From positions 124,001 to 188,000 of the forward strand of contig NZ_VTPZ01000006.1 of assembly GCF_008638305.1 (NCBI RefSeq): 64,000 bases of DNA, written 5' to 3'. The notes beneath the pieces are model-generated. The model made no database searches. It was given only the letters and a program-made list of their open reading frames with translations, and was not told the DNA's origin. This document shows, one piece after another, positions 50,741 to 60,184 of this stretch. Numbering within the stretch: the stretch's first letter is position 1; the number at the start of each line of letters is the position of its first letter. The position numbers and the translations under genes were made by a program. This DNA is from Pseudomonas profundi. Its GTDB lineage: Bacteria; Pseudomonadota; Gammaproteobacteria; Pseudomonadales; Pseudomonadaceae.

Positions 50741-51262
50741 ATGCCGCTATTCGAAATTGTGTTTCAGGGACAGATCAAGGCAGGTGTAGCGCCAGAACAG
50801 GCGCGGCAGAGGCTCGGTCAGCTGTTTCAGGCGGGAGACCAGCAGCTGGATATCCTGTTTTCGGGCCGCCGGATCGTGATCAAGCAGGGGCTTGATCAGG
50901 CATCGGCTGACAAGTACCGGCAGGCCATCGAACGGGCGGGTGCGATATGCCTGGTAGAGCCTATGGGTGGACACCCAGCCGCCGCCGGGCCTTCCAGCCA
51001 ACCCGCGCCGGCCGCTCAGTCCGCTGCTAACAAGGTGGTTCCGCGGGACGGGTACATGGCAGCGTTCAGTGACGTGGAAGCGCCCGATTTCGGTATCGCT
51101 CCGCTTGGCGCCGATATGCAGGATGAATACCGCGACTTCACGCCGTTGCCGCTTGATCTGTCAGCACTGAGCCTCGCGCCGCCGGGTGCTGATCTGGACG
51201 AAATCAAGCGCAACGAGCCGACAGTGGTACCCAACATCGATCATCTCAAGATGGTGGACTAG
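50741..51262 (+). CDS. Conserved hypothetical protein with N-terminal ribosomal-like/SPOR-like fold segment
   Basis: The 173-residue protein opens MPLFEIVFQGQIKAGVAPEQARQRLGQLFQAGDQQLDILFSGRRIVIKQGLDQASADKYRQAIERAGAICLVEP, a compact alpha/beta module of about 75 residues. A Pro/Ala-rich linker (about 80-100) and an acidic low-complexity tail ending VPNIDHLKMVD follow. No signal peptide is seen. Similar modules occur at the N terminus of some pseudomonad membrane proteins. I do not recognise a function. Confidence 0.75.
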   Translation: MPLFEIVFQGQIKAGVAPEQARQRLGQLFQAGDQQLDILFSGRRIVIKQGLDQASADKYRQAIERAGAICLVEPMGGHPAAAGPSSQPAPAAQSAANKVVPRDGYMAAFSDVEAPDFGIAPLGADMQDEYRDFTPLPLDLSALSLAPPGADLDEIKRNEPTVVPNIDHLKMVD

Positions 51263-51273
51263 CCGGGGGCCGG

Positions 51274-51744
51274 CTAACGTCCGCAGCACTGTTTGTACTT
51301 CTTCCCGGACGCGCAGGGGCAGGGCTCGTTGCGTCCGGTTTTCACCCTGATGGACGGATCGACGAAGTACCAGCGTTCATCGATATGAGTAAAGTCCGAG
51401 CATTCGCGATGGCTGTGTCGATGCCCCTGTTCATCGGCCCATAGCGCAGTGAAAGTGACCTGCGCCTGATTGCTGGCGGCTTCTGTCGAGTGGATCTTCT
51501 CCACAGTCAGGCCGAGCCAGTTGCTCGACTGGCTCCAGTCGGTCATTGCAGCACGGTCCAGTTGCGCCTGTTGTGAAGGCAGGGTTGTCGCCACCAGATA
51601 GTCGATCAGGCCCAGGGTATAAGCGCTGTAGCGTGAGCGCATCAGCTGCTCCGCTGTGGCCGCGGGCTTGCCCTGATGCAAAGGGAGACAACAGTCTGCG
51701 TAGGATCTGCCATTGCCGCAGGGACAGTCGACGATATTTTCCAT
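51274..51744 (-). CDS. YchJ-family protein with two SEC-C zinc motifs
   Basis: The 156-residue protein has an N-terminal [17 protein letters not shown] and a C-terminal [17 protein letters not shown], both SEC-C (CxCx8CC) zinc motifs. Between them lies the YchJ NTF2-like middle domain ([40 protein letters not shown]). I chose ATG 51744; the longer ORF to 51804 overlaps the upstream gene. Function is unknown in general. It is 2 bp from the DUF6231 gene, so the two are co-transcribed. Confidence 0.92.
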   Translation of the reverse strand: MENIVDCPCGNGRSYADCCLPLHQGKPAATAEQLMRSRYSAYTLGLIDYLVATTLPSQQAQLDRAAMTDWSQSSNWLGLTVEKIHSTEAASNQAQVTFTALWADEQGHRHSHRECSDFTHIDERWYFVDPSIRVKTGRNEPCPCASGKKYKQCCGR

Positions 51745-51746
51745 TC

Positions 51747-52232
51747 TTACCACCAGTATTTTCCGAAGAGTTCCGGATTGGCCCAGTATTTCGAGTTGAG
51801 CCAATCCGGCACGCTTTTGTATGAGGCCAGATCATAGGTGAAAAGCGTCAACGTCTGGCCGTCCCGTTCGAAGTACCCCTGACGCTGGAAAGCCAGCCCA
51901 AAGAAATCGTTCTGCTCCCAGGCCGGGGTTCGCTGCATATCCACCAGTACGGCCATTCTGCTCACCAGCAGGTTGCGCATACCGGCGAGCAATTCCATGC
52001 CCTGGCGCTTGTCCAGGCGCTCCAGTTGATCGGCCACCACTGCCAGGTCGTAGCGTCGACCCGCGAGATCGGCTGGCAAGGGTACCCTGTCCGTTTCAAA
52101 GTGGGTGCAATCGGGGTGTGTGGCGCAAAACGCCACGGCTGCGGGTATCGATTCCGGGCTGACACTCAGCAACCGCTGTGGTTGATAGTGCTCGAATATG
52201 CCCAGCAGGGCTGCGGTAGGGCTGTCGGACAT
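51747..52232 (-). CDS. DUF6231 protein, methyltransferase-like
   Basis: The 161-residue protein shows an abbreviated class I methyltransferase pattern: [34 protein letters not shown], then [40 protein letters not shown]. The glycine-rich SAM loop is missing (LLSVSPES at the place of GxGxG), so activity is doubtful. The C-terminal [31 protein letters not shown] is typical of this pseudomonad family. It is divergent from dinG. Confidence 0.8.
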   Translation of the reverse strand: MSDSPTAALLGIFEHYQPQRLLSVSPESIPAAVAFCATHPDCTHFETDRVPLPADLAGRRYDLAVVADQLERLDKRQGMELLAGMRNLLVSRMAVLVDMQRTPAWEQNDFFGLAFQRQGYFERDGQTLTLFTYDLASYKSVPDWLNSKYWANPELFGKYWW

Positions 52233-52390
52233 AGGATCATCCTTGCATGAAGGTGTCGAGGCTCAATAGCTTCGACCCTGATGCGGTCAGCTTCAAGCGG
52301 AAATTGACGGGTCTGAGACCTTGCCAGCCATCGGTCGCCCGGTCGGGCGCGCTGCAAAATGGTATGATGCCGGCCTTCCCGGGAGCCCGC

Positions 52391-54523
52391 ATGCTGAACG
52401 ACGACCTGAAAGGCCAGATCCAGACGGCCTATCGCACTTTCCTCGAAAACAAATCCCTGAAGCCGCGCTACGGCCAGCGGGTGATGATTGCCGAAGTGGC
52501 CAAGGCCTTCGGTGGAGTCGAGCTGGACGAGGAAGGCCATCGCGGTGGCGAGCCAGCGGTGGCGGTCGTTGAGGCGGGCACAGGTACCGGCAAGACCGTG
52601 GCCTATTGTCTCGCCGCCATTCCGATTGCCAAGCATCTGGGCAAGCCCCTGGTCATTTCCACGGCTACTGTCGCCCTGCAGGAACAGATAGTGCTCAAGG
52701 ATCTGCCCGACATCCAGCGCAATGCCGGGTTGAATTTCCAGTTCTCGCTGGCCAAGGGCCGGGGGCGGTATGTCTGTCTGTCCAAGCTGGATCAGCTGCT
52801 CAATGACAATCAGCAAGCGGCCAGCCGCCAGCAGGGCTTTGCCGACGAAGGGTTTCGCATCGACATCGACGAAGCCGGGCTCAAGCTCTACACCAGCATG
52901 GTCGAAGCGCTGGGCAGCAACAAGTGGGATGGTGAGCGTGATTCATGGCCGGCGGCACTGGAGGATCAGGACTGGTCGCGGCTGACCACCGATCATATCC
53001 AGTGCACCAACCGGCGCTGCGGACACTTCAATCAGTGCGTGTTCTACAAGGCGCGCGAGGGCGTGCAGAAGGTTGATGTCATCGTCACCAATCACGATCT
53101 GGTGCTCGCCGATCTGGCCCTGGGAGGCGGAGCCATCCTGCCTGACCCGCGCGACTGTCTGTATATCTTCGATGAAGGACATCACCTGCCGGACAAGGCC
53201 ATCGCGCACTTCGCCCATCACACCCGCATGAACGCTACCGCCGAGTGGCTGGATCAGCTGGACAAGAATCTGTCCAAACTGCTGGCCCAGCATCCGCTTC
53301 CCGGGGATTTCGGTCGTTTGCTTGAACAGGTTCCGGCGCAGGCGCGGGACTTGCGTCCGCATCAGCAGTTCATGACCCAGGCACTGGCCGAAGCCGGCGA
53401 TTTTGCCAATACCGAAGACCTCACCGGCAATATGCGCCCGCAGCACCGCTTCGAACATGGCGTGGTGCCAGAGCATTTACGTGATATGGGTACGGAGCTG
53501 AAGGGCGGTTTCGGACGCATCACCGACCTGCTGCAGCGCATGGTCGACATCCTCAAGGAGGCGATGGACGGCGAGGCGGTCGGCGTGCATCAGGTTCAGG
53601 CGGAGGAGTGGTATCCGCTATTCGGGGCGTTATTGGCGCGATCCGAGGGCAACTGGACGCTGTGGACCAAGTTCTGCCTGGAGAACCCCGAGGACAAGCC
53701 GCCTACGGCCCGCTGGCTGACGCTGACTGAGCAGAACGATATCGAAGTACACGTCAGCCCGATTCTGGCTGCCGACACACTGCGTCAGTTTCTCTGGTAC
53801 AGCGCCTTTGCCTGTCTGGTGACCTCGGCGACGCTGACGGCTCTGGGGCGTTTCGATCGCTTCAGCCAGCGCGCCGGCCTGCCCAAGAGCGCGGTGTGCA
53901 CACTGGCACCGAGCCCCTTCAAACATGCTGAGCGGGGCGTGCTGCGCATCCCGGATCTGGGGGCTGACCCCCGCGATAGCGCCGGGCATAGTGCGGCGAT
54001 CATCGAGCGCATGCCGACCATGCTCGAGGACGCGGCGGGCAGCCTGGTGCTGTTCTCATCGCGCCGGCAAATGCTCGAGGTGTACGCAGGTTTGCCCAGC
54101 GCATTCCGCGAGCGTGTCCTGGTGCAGGGGGATCTATCCAAGCAGGAGCTCATCCGTCAGCACCGCGAACGGGTTGATAACACGCAGCAGAGCGTTATTT
54201 TCGGGCTGGCCAGTTTTGCCGAGGGTGTCGACTTGCCGGGCAAATACTGTGAGCACGTGGTGATTGCCAAGATTCCCTTTGCCGTGCCTGACGATCCAGT
54301 CGAGGCGGCGCTATCGGAGTGGATCGAGCGTAACGGCGGCAATCCGTTCATGGAGATTGCCGTGCCCGATGCCTGTTTGCGGCTGGTTCAGGCCTGTGGT
54401 CGGTTGCTGCGCAGCGAGCAGGACAGCGGCGTGATCACCTTGCTGGACCGGCGCCTGGTCACCCAGCGCTACGGAAAAGCCATCCTCAATGCGCTGCCGC
54501 CGTTCCGCCGCGAGATCGAATAG
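52391..54523 (+). CDS. dinG: ATP-dependent DNA helicase DinG
   Basis: The 711-residue XPD-like superfamily 2 helicase has Walker A VEAGTGTGKTVAY (about 60-72) and the Fe-S domain with cysteines in RGRYVCLSK and CTNRRCGHFNQCVF. Walker B is FDEGHH and the motif VI region is QACGRLLRSEQDSGVITLLDRR. Length matches E. coli DinG (716). ATG 52391 removes 48 unlikely residues from the longer ORF. The enzyme unwinds DNA and R-loops 5' to 3', helping replication through transcribed regions. Its promoter lies in or near the divergent DUF6231 gene. Confidence 0.96.
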   Translation: MLNDDLKGQIQTAYRTFLENKSLKPRYGQRVMIAEVAKAFGGVELDEEGHRGGEPAVAVVEAGTGTGKTVAYCLAAIPIAKHLGKPLVISTATVALQEQIVLKDLPDIQRNAGLNFQFSLAKGRGRYVCLSKLDQLLNDNQQAASRQQGFADEGFRIDIDEAGLKLYTSMVEALGSNKWDGERDSWPAALEDQDWSRLTTDHIQCTNRRCGHFNQCVFYKAREGVQKVDVIVTNHDLVLADLALGGGAILPDPRDCLYIFDEGHHLPDKAIAHFAHHTRMNATAEWLDQLDKNLSKLLAQHPLPGDFGRLLEQVPAQARDLRPHQQFMTQALAEAGDFANTEDLTGNMRPQHRFEHGVVPEHLRDMGTELKGGFGRITDLLQRMVDILKEAMDGEAVGVHQVQAEEWYPLFGALLARSEGNWTLWTKFCLENPEDKPPTARWLTLTEQNDIEVHVSPILAADTLRQFLWYSAFACLVTSATLTALGRFDRFSQRAGLPKSAVCTLAPSPFKHAERGVLRIPDLGADPRDSAGHSAAIIERMPTMLEDAAGSLVLFSSRRQMLEVYAGLPSAFRERVLVQGDLSKQELIRQHRERVDNTQQSVIFGLASFAEGVDLPGKYCEHVVIAKIPFAVPDDPVEAALSEWIERNGGNPFMEIAVPDACLRLVQACGRLLRSEQDSGVITLLDRRLVTQRYGKAILNALPPFRREIE

Positions 54524-54535
54524 TCTCTGCCCTCG

Positions 54536-54823
54536 GGGTGTAGCGCGCCTGCGCTACGCCAAGCCCGCAAGCCACACCAACCCCGTCGGCGAGCAGGCGC
54601 TCACCAACCCCAGGGAACCCACCCCCGTCGGCGAGTCCGAACGCGGCCCGAGGCGAGCATACCTGGGGGTGTAGCGCGCCTGCGCTACGCCAAGCCGGCA
54701 AGCCACACCAAACCCGTCGGCGAGCAGGCGCTCACCAACCCCAGGGAGCCCACCCCCGTCGGCGAGCAGGCGCTCACCAACCCCAGGGAGCCCACCCCCG
54801 TCGGCGAGTCCGAGCGCGGCCCG
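54536..54823. repeat. Duplicated 115/157-bp repeat with 42-bp units and REP-like palindromes
   Basis: Copy 1 is 54536-54650 (115 bp) and copy 2 54667-54823 (157 bp). They are nearly identical apart from one extra 42-bp unit in copy 2, which starts GTCGGCGAGCAGGCGCTCAC. Each copy opens with the palindrome GTAGCGCGCCTGCGCTAC (54540-54557 and 54671-54688), a REP-like hairpin. The rest of the 54524-54984 gap has no gene; ORFs read through the repeats are GC-rich artefacts. Confidence 0.85.
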
Positions 54824-54984
54824 CAATCCCAGGAAAGCCGTTTTCGATCCCGGAAACAGTATCGAGACAGCATCAACCATCAGCCCCATGCATAAACTTC
54901 TGATCGTCATGCTTATCGGCACTGCATTCTGTCGCTGGCTGCGCTTAAATGGCCGGACAACAACAGGCTGGCCAGGAGAATGGA

Positions 54985-56157
54985 ATGAGCAAGGTTCAAG
55001 GGTACTTCGACCCCCGTTTTGAAAACGTACGTGAGATTTTTGCCGAGCAACTGGACGACGAACAGGCGCGCGGCGCTGCCCTGTGCGTCACGGTTGGTGG
55101 CGAAACCGTGCTGGATCTCTGGGGTGGGGTGGCCGACAAGGATGATCAGCAGGTCTGGAAACAGGACACACTGGTCAACGTGTTTTCCGCTACCAAACCG
55201 CTGGGCGCAGTAGCGATGCTGCAGCAGGTAGCGGCGGGTCGCATCGGGCTCGATACCCCGCTGGCGGATGTCTGGCCGGAGTTTGCCGCAGCGGGCAAAG
55301 AAGCCGTGACCCTGCGCCACGTGCTCAGCCATCGCTCCGGGTTGTCGGCAATCAGTCAGACGCTGCCGCCTGAAGCGCTATTCGACTGGCAAGCCATGTG
55401 CGAGGCGCTGGTGATGCAGTCCCCCTGGTGGACTCCCGGGGAGTCACACGGCTATGCCCCGCTGACCTACAGCTGGCTGCTGGGTGAGCCGCTACGTCGC
55501 TTGAGCGAGCAAAGCCCCGGCACCTACGTCCAGGAACATATCTGCCAGCCGCTCGGAATGGACTTCTTTGTCGGCGCGCCGGATGCGGAGCTGTCGCGCA
55601 TCGCCCACGTTTCGCGCCTGCGCAACCAGTTCGGCGATGACTACGCCAAGGCCCTGTTTATGGCCATGGGCAAGCCTGAGGATCTGCCCTTCAAGGCCTT
55701 CGCCAACCCCTCCAGTCTGCTTACCAGCACCAACCGCGTCGAGTGGCAGCAGGCCGAACTACTAGCAGCCAACGGGAGTGGCAATGCCCGCTCACTGGCG
55801 CGTTTCTGGCAGGTCATGGCCCATGGCGGCCGTTTCGATGGCGTTACTCTGCTCGACGAAGAACTGGTCGCGTTGATGCAGCAGGAGCACAGCCAGGGTC
55901 TTGACCGTACCCTGCGTGCGCCCACCCGTTTTGGCCTGGGCGTCATGCTGGAGCAGGGCTACGAAGGTGGCTCCTTTGGTATGGGTGCCAGCGCCTATGG
56001 GCATCCTGGCGCGGGCGGTACGCTCGGGTTCTGCGATCCGGATGCGAAAGTCGGCTTCGGTTATGCGACCAATGCCATGGGCCCCTACGTGCTCATGGAT
56101 CCACGTGCGACCGCGCTGAGCCGTGCGGTCTACACGGCGCTGCGCAATCTCGATTAG
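54985..56157 (+). CDS. Serine hydrolase, class C beta-lactamase/esterase family
   Basis: The 390-residue protein has the SxxK motif in VFSATKPLGAVAM (Ser near 75), a Tyr motif in YAPLTYSWLLG and the late HPGAGGTLGF in place of KTG. This fits family VIII carboxylesterases (EstB-like) rather than true beta-lactamases. No signal peptide is seen, so it is cytosolic. AGGAGAATGGA precedes ATG 54985. It probably cleaves short-chain esters. It lies after the repeat region, in its own unit or together with pdxH. Confidence 0.88.
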   Translation: MSKVQGYFDPRFENVREIFAEQLDDEQARGAALCVTVGGETVLDLWGGVADKDDQQVWKQDTLVNVFSATKPLGAVAMLQQVAAGRIGLDTPLADVWPEFAAAGKEAVTLRHVLSHRSGLSAISQTLPPEALFDWQAMCEALVMQSPWWTPGESHGYAPLTYSWLLGEPLRRLSEQSPGTYVQEHICQPLGMDFFVGAPDAELSRIAHVSRLRNQFGDDYAKALFMAMGKPEDLPFKAFANPSSLLTSTNRVEWQQAELLAANGSGNARSLARFWQVMAHGGRFDGVTLLDEELVALMQQEHSQGLDRTLRAPTRFGLGVMLEQGYEGGSFGMGASAYGHPGAGGTLGFCDPDAKVGFGYATNAMGPYVLMDPRATALSRAVYTALRNLD

Positions 56158-56225
56158 TTGTTCCAGCGCAAATGCAGCGAGGGGCACGGATGCTAGGATT
56201 AGCACACCAGTAGAGGAGTCCCTTG

Positions 56226-56867
56226 ATGAAAGCCAGCATTGCCGATCTGCGCCGCAACTACACCCGCGATGGTTTGCTCGAAAGCCAGGCCCCAAATGGG
56301 CCCTACGGCCTGTTCGCGACCTGGTTCGAACAGGCCGTAGAGATCGAGACCACTGAAGCCAACGCAATGATGCTGGCCACGGTGGACGCCGCCGGCCAGC
56401 CGCATCTGCGCACCTTGCTGCTCAAGGGGGTGGATGAGCATGGCTTTGTGTTTTTCAGCAACTACCAGAGCGCCAAGGGCGAGCAGTTGCGTATCAATCC
56501 CCAGGCGGCGATGACCTTCTGGTGGCACGATCTGGAACGCCAGGTACGCATCGAGGGCGTCATCGAGCGCATCAGTGACGAGGAATCCGATGCCTACTAT
56601 CACAGTCGGCCACTGGGCAGCCGGCTGGGCGCGTGGGCCTCTCCGCAGAGTCAGGTGATCGAAGGCCGGGAAGTGCTCGAGCGCAACCTGGCGGAGCTGG
56701 AGGCACAGTACGCCGAGCAATCGCCGCCGCGGCCGCCGCATTGGGGCGGATACCGATTGAGACCGCAGCTTGTGGAGTTCTGGCAGGGCCGACCGAGTCG
56801 CCTGCACGACCGGCTGCGCTACCGGCTGGAGAGCGGCGTATGGCAACGGGAACGGCTTGCCCCCTGA
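56226..56867 (+). CDS. pdxH: Pyridoxamine 5'-phosphate oxidase
   Basis: The 213-residue FMN enzyme matches PdxH throughout: [70 protein letters not shown], the phosphate-site [35 protein letters not shown], and the terminal [27 protein letters not shown] with ERLAP end. It oxidises pyridoxine or pyridoxamine phosphate to PLP. AGGAG at 56213-56217 supports ATG 56226. Confidence 0.97.
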   Translation: MKASIADLRRNYTRDGLLESQAPNGPYGLFATWFEQAVEIETTEANAMMLATVDAAGQPHLRTLLLKGVDEHGFVFFSNYQSAKGEQLRINPQAAMTFWWHDLERQVRIEGVIERISDEESDAYYHSRPLGSRLGAWASPQSQVIEGREVLERNLAELEAQYAEQSPPRPPHWGGYRLRPQLVEFWQGRPSRLHDRLRYRLESGVWQRERLAP

Positions 56868-56977
56868 GCCCGCCGTCGGTTTCGCCCGGCGGCGACGCTC
56901 GTTCGCTGACATGACTTGCGTGCACTCGTGTTCTGTCCCAATCTGCATTGAGAAAGAAAACAGGGCGGAGAGCGCAT

Positions 56978-57805
56978 ATGTCCAAGGGACAGTTCTATCA
57001 GAAGGTTGTCGTCATCACCGGTGGCTGCGCCGGGATTGGCCGTGCCCTGGCGCTGCGTTTCGCCCATGCCGGCGCGCGTATCGCGATTCTTGATATCCAG
57101 GACGAGACACTGGTCGCCTTCCGTCAACAGTTGTCGGACAAGGTGAATGCCGAAGTGCTGGCGGTGCATTGTGATGTTGCCAATGAGCGCGACTGCGAAG
57201 AGGCGATCTGCCAGGTCATCGAGCATTTCGGTGGCATTGATGTGCTCATCAACAATGCCGGCATTACCCATCGCAGCCTGTTCCACGAAACTGATCTGGC
57301 GGTCTTCCGGCGTATCATGGACGTGAATTATTTTGGCGCTCTGCACTGCACACACCATGCATTGAGCAGCGTCATCGAGCGCCGTGGTCAGATCATCGTG
57401 CTCAGCTCATTGTCCGGTTTCGCGCCCATGCTCTACCGCAGCGCGTATAACGCCAGCAAACATGCCCTGCACGGACTCTTCGAAACATTGCGCATGGAAG
57501 TTCGTGAACACGGCGTGAACGTCATGCTGGTGACGCCCGGTTTTACCGCGACCGACATTCGCAAGAATGCGCTGGTAGGGGACGGCTCGATCAGCGGTCA
57601 GAATGCAGCGCCATCCTTCAAGGTTTCATCGCCCACTGATGTCGCGGATGACATCTACTGTGGTGCGTGCAAGCGCAAGCGATTGTTGATTCTGTCGAAC
57701 GTGAACTGGCGTGCGCGACTGTTCGCCAGGCTGTTTCCGCGGGCATTCGAACGCTGGATGGTGCCCAGATTGTCCGGCGTCAAACCGGCCGATCGAGCCA
57801 GTTAA
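56978..57805 (+). CDS. SDR-family protein with C-terminal extension
   Basis: The 275-residue SDR has the cofactor loop ITGGCAGIGRALA (14-26), NNAGITHRSLF, VLSSLSGFAPML and Tyr/Lys in YNASKHALHGLFETLRMEV, as in the group of 11beta-HSD-like or membrane-associated SDRs. A basic C-terminal stretch (RLLILSNVNWRARLFARLFPRAFERWM) suggests membrane contact. LDIQD after beta-2 favours NAD(H). GGAG lies before ATG 56978. Its 3' end overlaps the convergent flavoprotein gene by 26 bp. Confidence 0.9.
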   Translation: MSKGQFYQKVVVITGGCAGIGRALALRFAHAGARIAILDIQDETLVAFRQQLSDKVNAEVLAVHCDVANERDCEEAICQVIEHFGGIDVLINNAGITHRSLFHETDLAVFRRIMDVNYFGALHCTHHALSSVIERRGQIIVLSSLSGFAPMLYRSAYNASKHALHGLFETLRMEVREHGVNVMLVTPGFTATDIRKNALVGDGSISGQNAAPSFKVSSPTDVADDIYCGACKRKRLLILSNVNWRARLFARLFPRAFERWMVPRLSGVKPADRAS

Positions 57806-59027
57806 GAACACCAAGTGCCGCATGCCTGCCGCTGGCGAAACAGGCTGTGAGCAGGTAACCGCCCGTGGGCGCTTCCCAGTCCAGCATTTCACCGGCGCAG
57901 AACACGCCGGGGAGCTGGCGCAGCATCAATTGATCATTCAGTGCGCCGCGGCTTACGCCGCCTGCGCTACTGATCGCTTCGTCCAATGGTCTGGTGCCTG
58001 TCAGACGTACCGGCAGGTTCTTGATACCGTTCGCCAGCTTGGCGGGCTCGGCGATGGCTTCCCTGGAAAGGCACTCATGCAGCAAGGCGATTTTTACCGG
58101 ATCCAGCCCGGCACGCTTGCGTAGCAGGGAAGAGAGCGTCTGACCCTTCCGGGGTTGCTGCAACGCAGCGGTCAATTCGGTGAGGTTGCGGTCTGGTGCC
58201 AGGTCCAGGGTTAACCAGGCTTCGCCCGTCGACAACTGCTCGCGTAGCTCGGCAGACAATGCATAAATCAGGCTGCCTTCCAGACCGTCCTGCGTAATTA
58301 CGCACTCGCCACGCCGCTCAAGCATTCCCTCGTTCGGCAAGCTGACCCTGGCGATTACCTGCTTGAGCGGTGCGCCGGCAAAGCGCTCTTTCAGATGGGT
58401 GCTCCAGTCAGCAGTGAAGCCGCAATTGGCTGGCACCAGTGCGCGTATCGTCACGTCCCGTGCCTCGAGCAGGTCGGTCCAGGCACCATCCGAGCCCAGG
58501 CGGGCCCAGCTGCCGCCGCCCAAAGCCAGTACCACGGCGCTCGCTGGCACGGAAGCAGAGCCTTCAGGCGTGGCGAAAAGGAGCTGGTCGTGTTCATCCC
58601 AGCCAACCCAGCGGTGCCGGGTCTGGATGGTTACGCCGCTGTCGCGCAATCTTCGTAACCAGGCTCGCAGCAGCGGCGCAGCTTTCATCTCTACCGGAAA
58701 TACCCGGCCTGAAGAGCCGACGAAGGTGTCGATATGGAGGCCGTGAATCCAGTCGCGCAGCCCGTCTGCATCAAAGGACGCCAACCATTCGGCGACCCAG
58801 GGACTGGCTTCGCGGTAGCGCTCGATGAACGCGGCTTTTGGTTCCGAGTGGGTGATATTCATCCCACCCACGCCCGCTAACAGGAATTTGCGCCCCACTG
58901 ATGGCATCGCATCGTAGACAGTGACCGGCACGCCAGCGAGCGCCAGGGTCTCGGCAGCCATCAGGCCAGCGGGGCCGCCGCCAATAACGGCAACCGGAGA
59001 ACGAGGGGTTGAGGGCTGGCTGCGCAC
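57780..59027 (-). CDS. BaiN/HI0933-like flavoprotein (TIGR03862 type)
   Basis: The 415-residue FAD protein opens SPVAVIGGGPAGLMAAETLALAGVPVTVYDAMPSVGRKFLLAGVGGMNITHSEP. It has SSGRVFPVEMKAAPLLRAWLRRL, ALGGGSWARLGSDGAW and the C-terminal SAGGVSRGALNDQLMLRQLPGVFCAGEMLDWEAPTGGYLLTACFASGRHAA. This is the signature of the HI0933-like family, related to BaiN. Physiological substrate is unknown; some relatives reduce dienes of bile acids. It is a single gene, separated from tesB by a 287-bp gap with nothing recognised. Confidence 0.9.
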   Translation of the reverse strand: MRSQPSTPRSPVAVIGGGPAGLMAAETLALAGVPVTVYDAMPSVGRKFLLAGVGGMNITHSEPKAAFIERYREASPWVAEWLASFDADGLRDWIHGLHIDTFVGSSGRVFPVEMKAAPLLRAWLRRLRDSGVTIQTRHRWVGWDEHDQLLFATPEGSASVPASAVVLALGGGSWARLGSDGAWTDLLEARDVTIRALVPANCGFTADWSTHLKERFAGAPLKQVIARVSLPNEGMLERRGECVITQDGLEGSLIYALSAELREQLSTGEAWLTLDLAPDRNLTELTAALQQPRKGQTLSSLLRKRAGLDPVKIALLHECLSREAIAEPAKLANGIKNLPVRLTGTRPLDEAISSAGGVSRGALNDQLMLRQLPGVFCAGEMLDWEAPTGGYLLTACFASGRHAALGVLNWLDRPV

Positions 59028-59314
59028 AATAGGTTCTCTGTCTGGGGCGTGGCGCTGCAGTGTACCCCAGGGTCCGGCGTTGTTTCATTACGCGCCGCGT
59101 TGTGCCGCCACTGGCAGAAAGGCCTGCTGGCTGAAGTCATCTATGCTGATCAGGAACCCGGGAGATTTCGCCGCTTTTCGCCTCCGGATACATGGTAAGT
59201 GCGCTCATCAGGCGGTCAATGTAAACTCGCCTCCCCAAATTGCTGTGACACGGCGTCGCGGCAGCTATCTCAGTAGTTCAGGCTGCGGCCACATGTTGTC
59301 GAGGAAAGTATCGT

Positions 59315-60184
59315 ATGACCCAATTGCTGGATGATCTGGTTCGCCTGTTGGCGCTGGAAAAAATCGAAGAGAACCTGTTCCGCGGCGCCAGCCAGGACCT
59401 GGGGTTTCGCCAGCTGTTTGGTGGCCAGGTGTTCGGTCAGTCGTTGTCGGCGGCAACCCAGACCGTCGATCCCGATCGCCATGTGCACTCGGCCCACGGC
59501 TATTTTCTGCGTCCCGGGGACCCGACATTCCCCATCGTCTATCACGTCGATCCGGTGCGTGACGGCGGCAGTTTCACGACGCGTCGAGTACAAGCGGTGC
59601 AGAAGGGCAGGCCGATCTTCACATTGATCTGCTCTTTCCAGGGCGAAGAGGAGGGTTACACCCACCAGACGACGATGCCTGACGTACCCGGTCCCGATGA
59701 CCTCATGAATGAAACGGAGCTGACGCGCAAGTATCAGCACCTGATTCCCGAGTCCGTGCGTGCCAAGGTGTTGGTCGACAAGCCCATCGAGATCCGGCCG
59801 GTAGGGATTTTCAACCCGTTCGATCCAGAGCCCACAGAGCCGGTCCGTTACATGTGGTTCCGCGCGGACGGCAAGCTGCCCGACGATCCGCAACTGCATC
59901 GCTATCTGCTGGCCTACGCCTCGGATTTTCACCTGCTGGGTACAGCGATGCTGCCCCACGGTATTTCCAACTGGGCGGGCGATATGCAGGTGGCCAGTCT
60001 TGACCACGCGTTGTGGTACCACAATCCGTTGCGCATGAATGAGTGGCTGCTGTATGCCATGGACAGTCCGGTTGCCAGCGGTGCGCGCGGGCTTTCCCGT
60101 GGGCAGATATTCAGTCAGGACGGCGTGCTGGTAGCCTCGGTGACGCAGGAATCCCTGATGCGGAAGGTTCCCGCCAAGCAATGA
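59315..60184 (+). CDS. tesB: Acyl-CoA thioesterase II
   Basis: The 289-residue double-hotdog thioesterase shows LFRGASQDLGFRQLFGGQVFGQSLSAATQTV, HSAHGYFLRPGDPTFPIVYHVD and RDGGSFTTRRVQAVQKGRPIFTL in the first half. The second half has DFHLLGTAMLPHG (catalytic Asp) and SLDHALWYHNPLRMNEWLLYAMDSPVASGARGLSRGQIFSQDG (Thr-position Ser and Gln). It matches E. coli TesB over its full length. It hydrolyses medium- and long-chain acyl-CoAs. It overlaps the HAD gene by 4 bp. Confidence 0.95.
   Translation: MTQLLDDLVRLLALEKIEENLFRGASQDLGFRQLFGGQVFGQSLSAATQTVDPDRHVHSAHGYFLRPGDPTFPIVYHVDPVRDGGSFTTRRVQAVQKGRPIFTLICSFQGEEEGYTHQTTMPDVPGPDDLMNETELTRKYQHLIPESVRAKVLVDKPIEIRPVGIFNPFDPEPTEPVRYMWFRADGKLPDDPQLHRYLLAYASDFHLLGTAMLPHGISNWAGDMQVASLDHALWYHNPLRMNEWLLYAMDSPVASGARGLSRGQIFSQDGVLVASVTQESLMRKVPAKQ

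Noticed and set aside
54486-54922. ORFs with repeating GLADGGG/GVGERLL peptides
   Set aside because: They are translations of the 42-bp repeats on the minus strand; no start site or family supports them.
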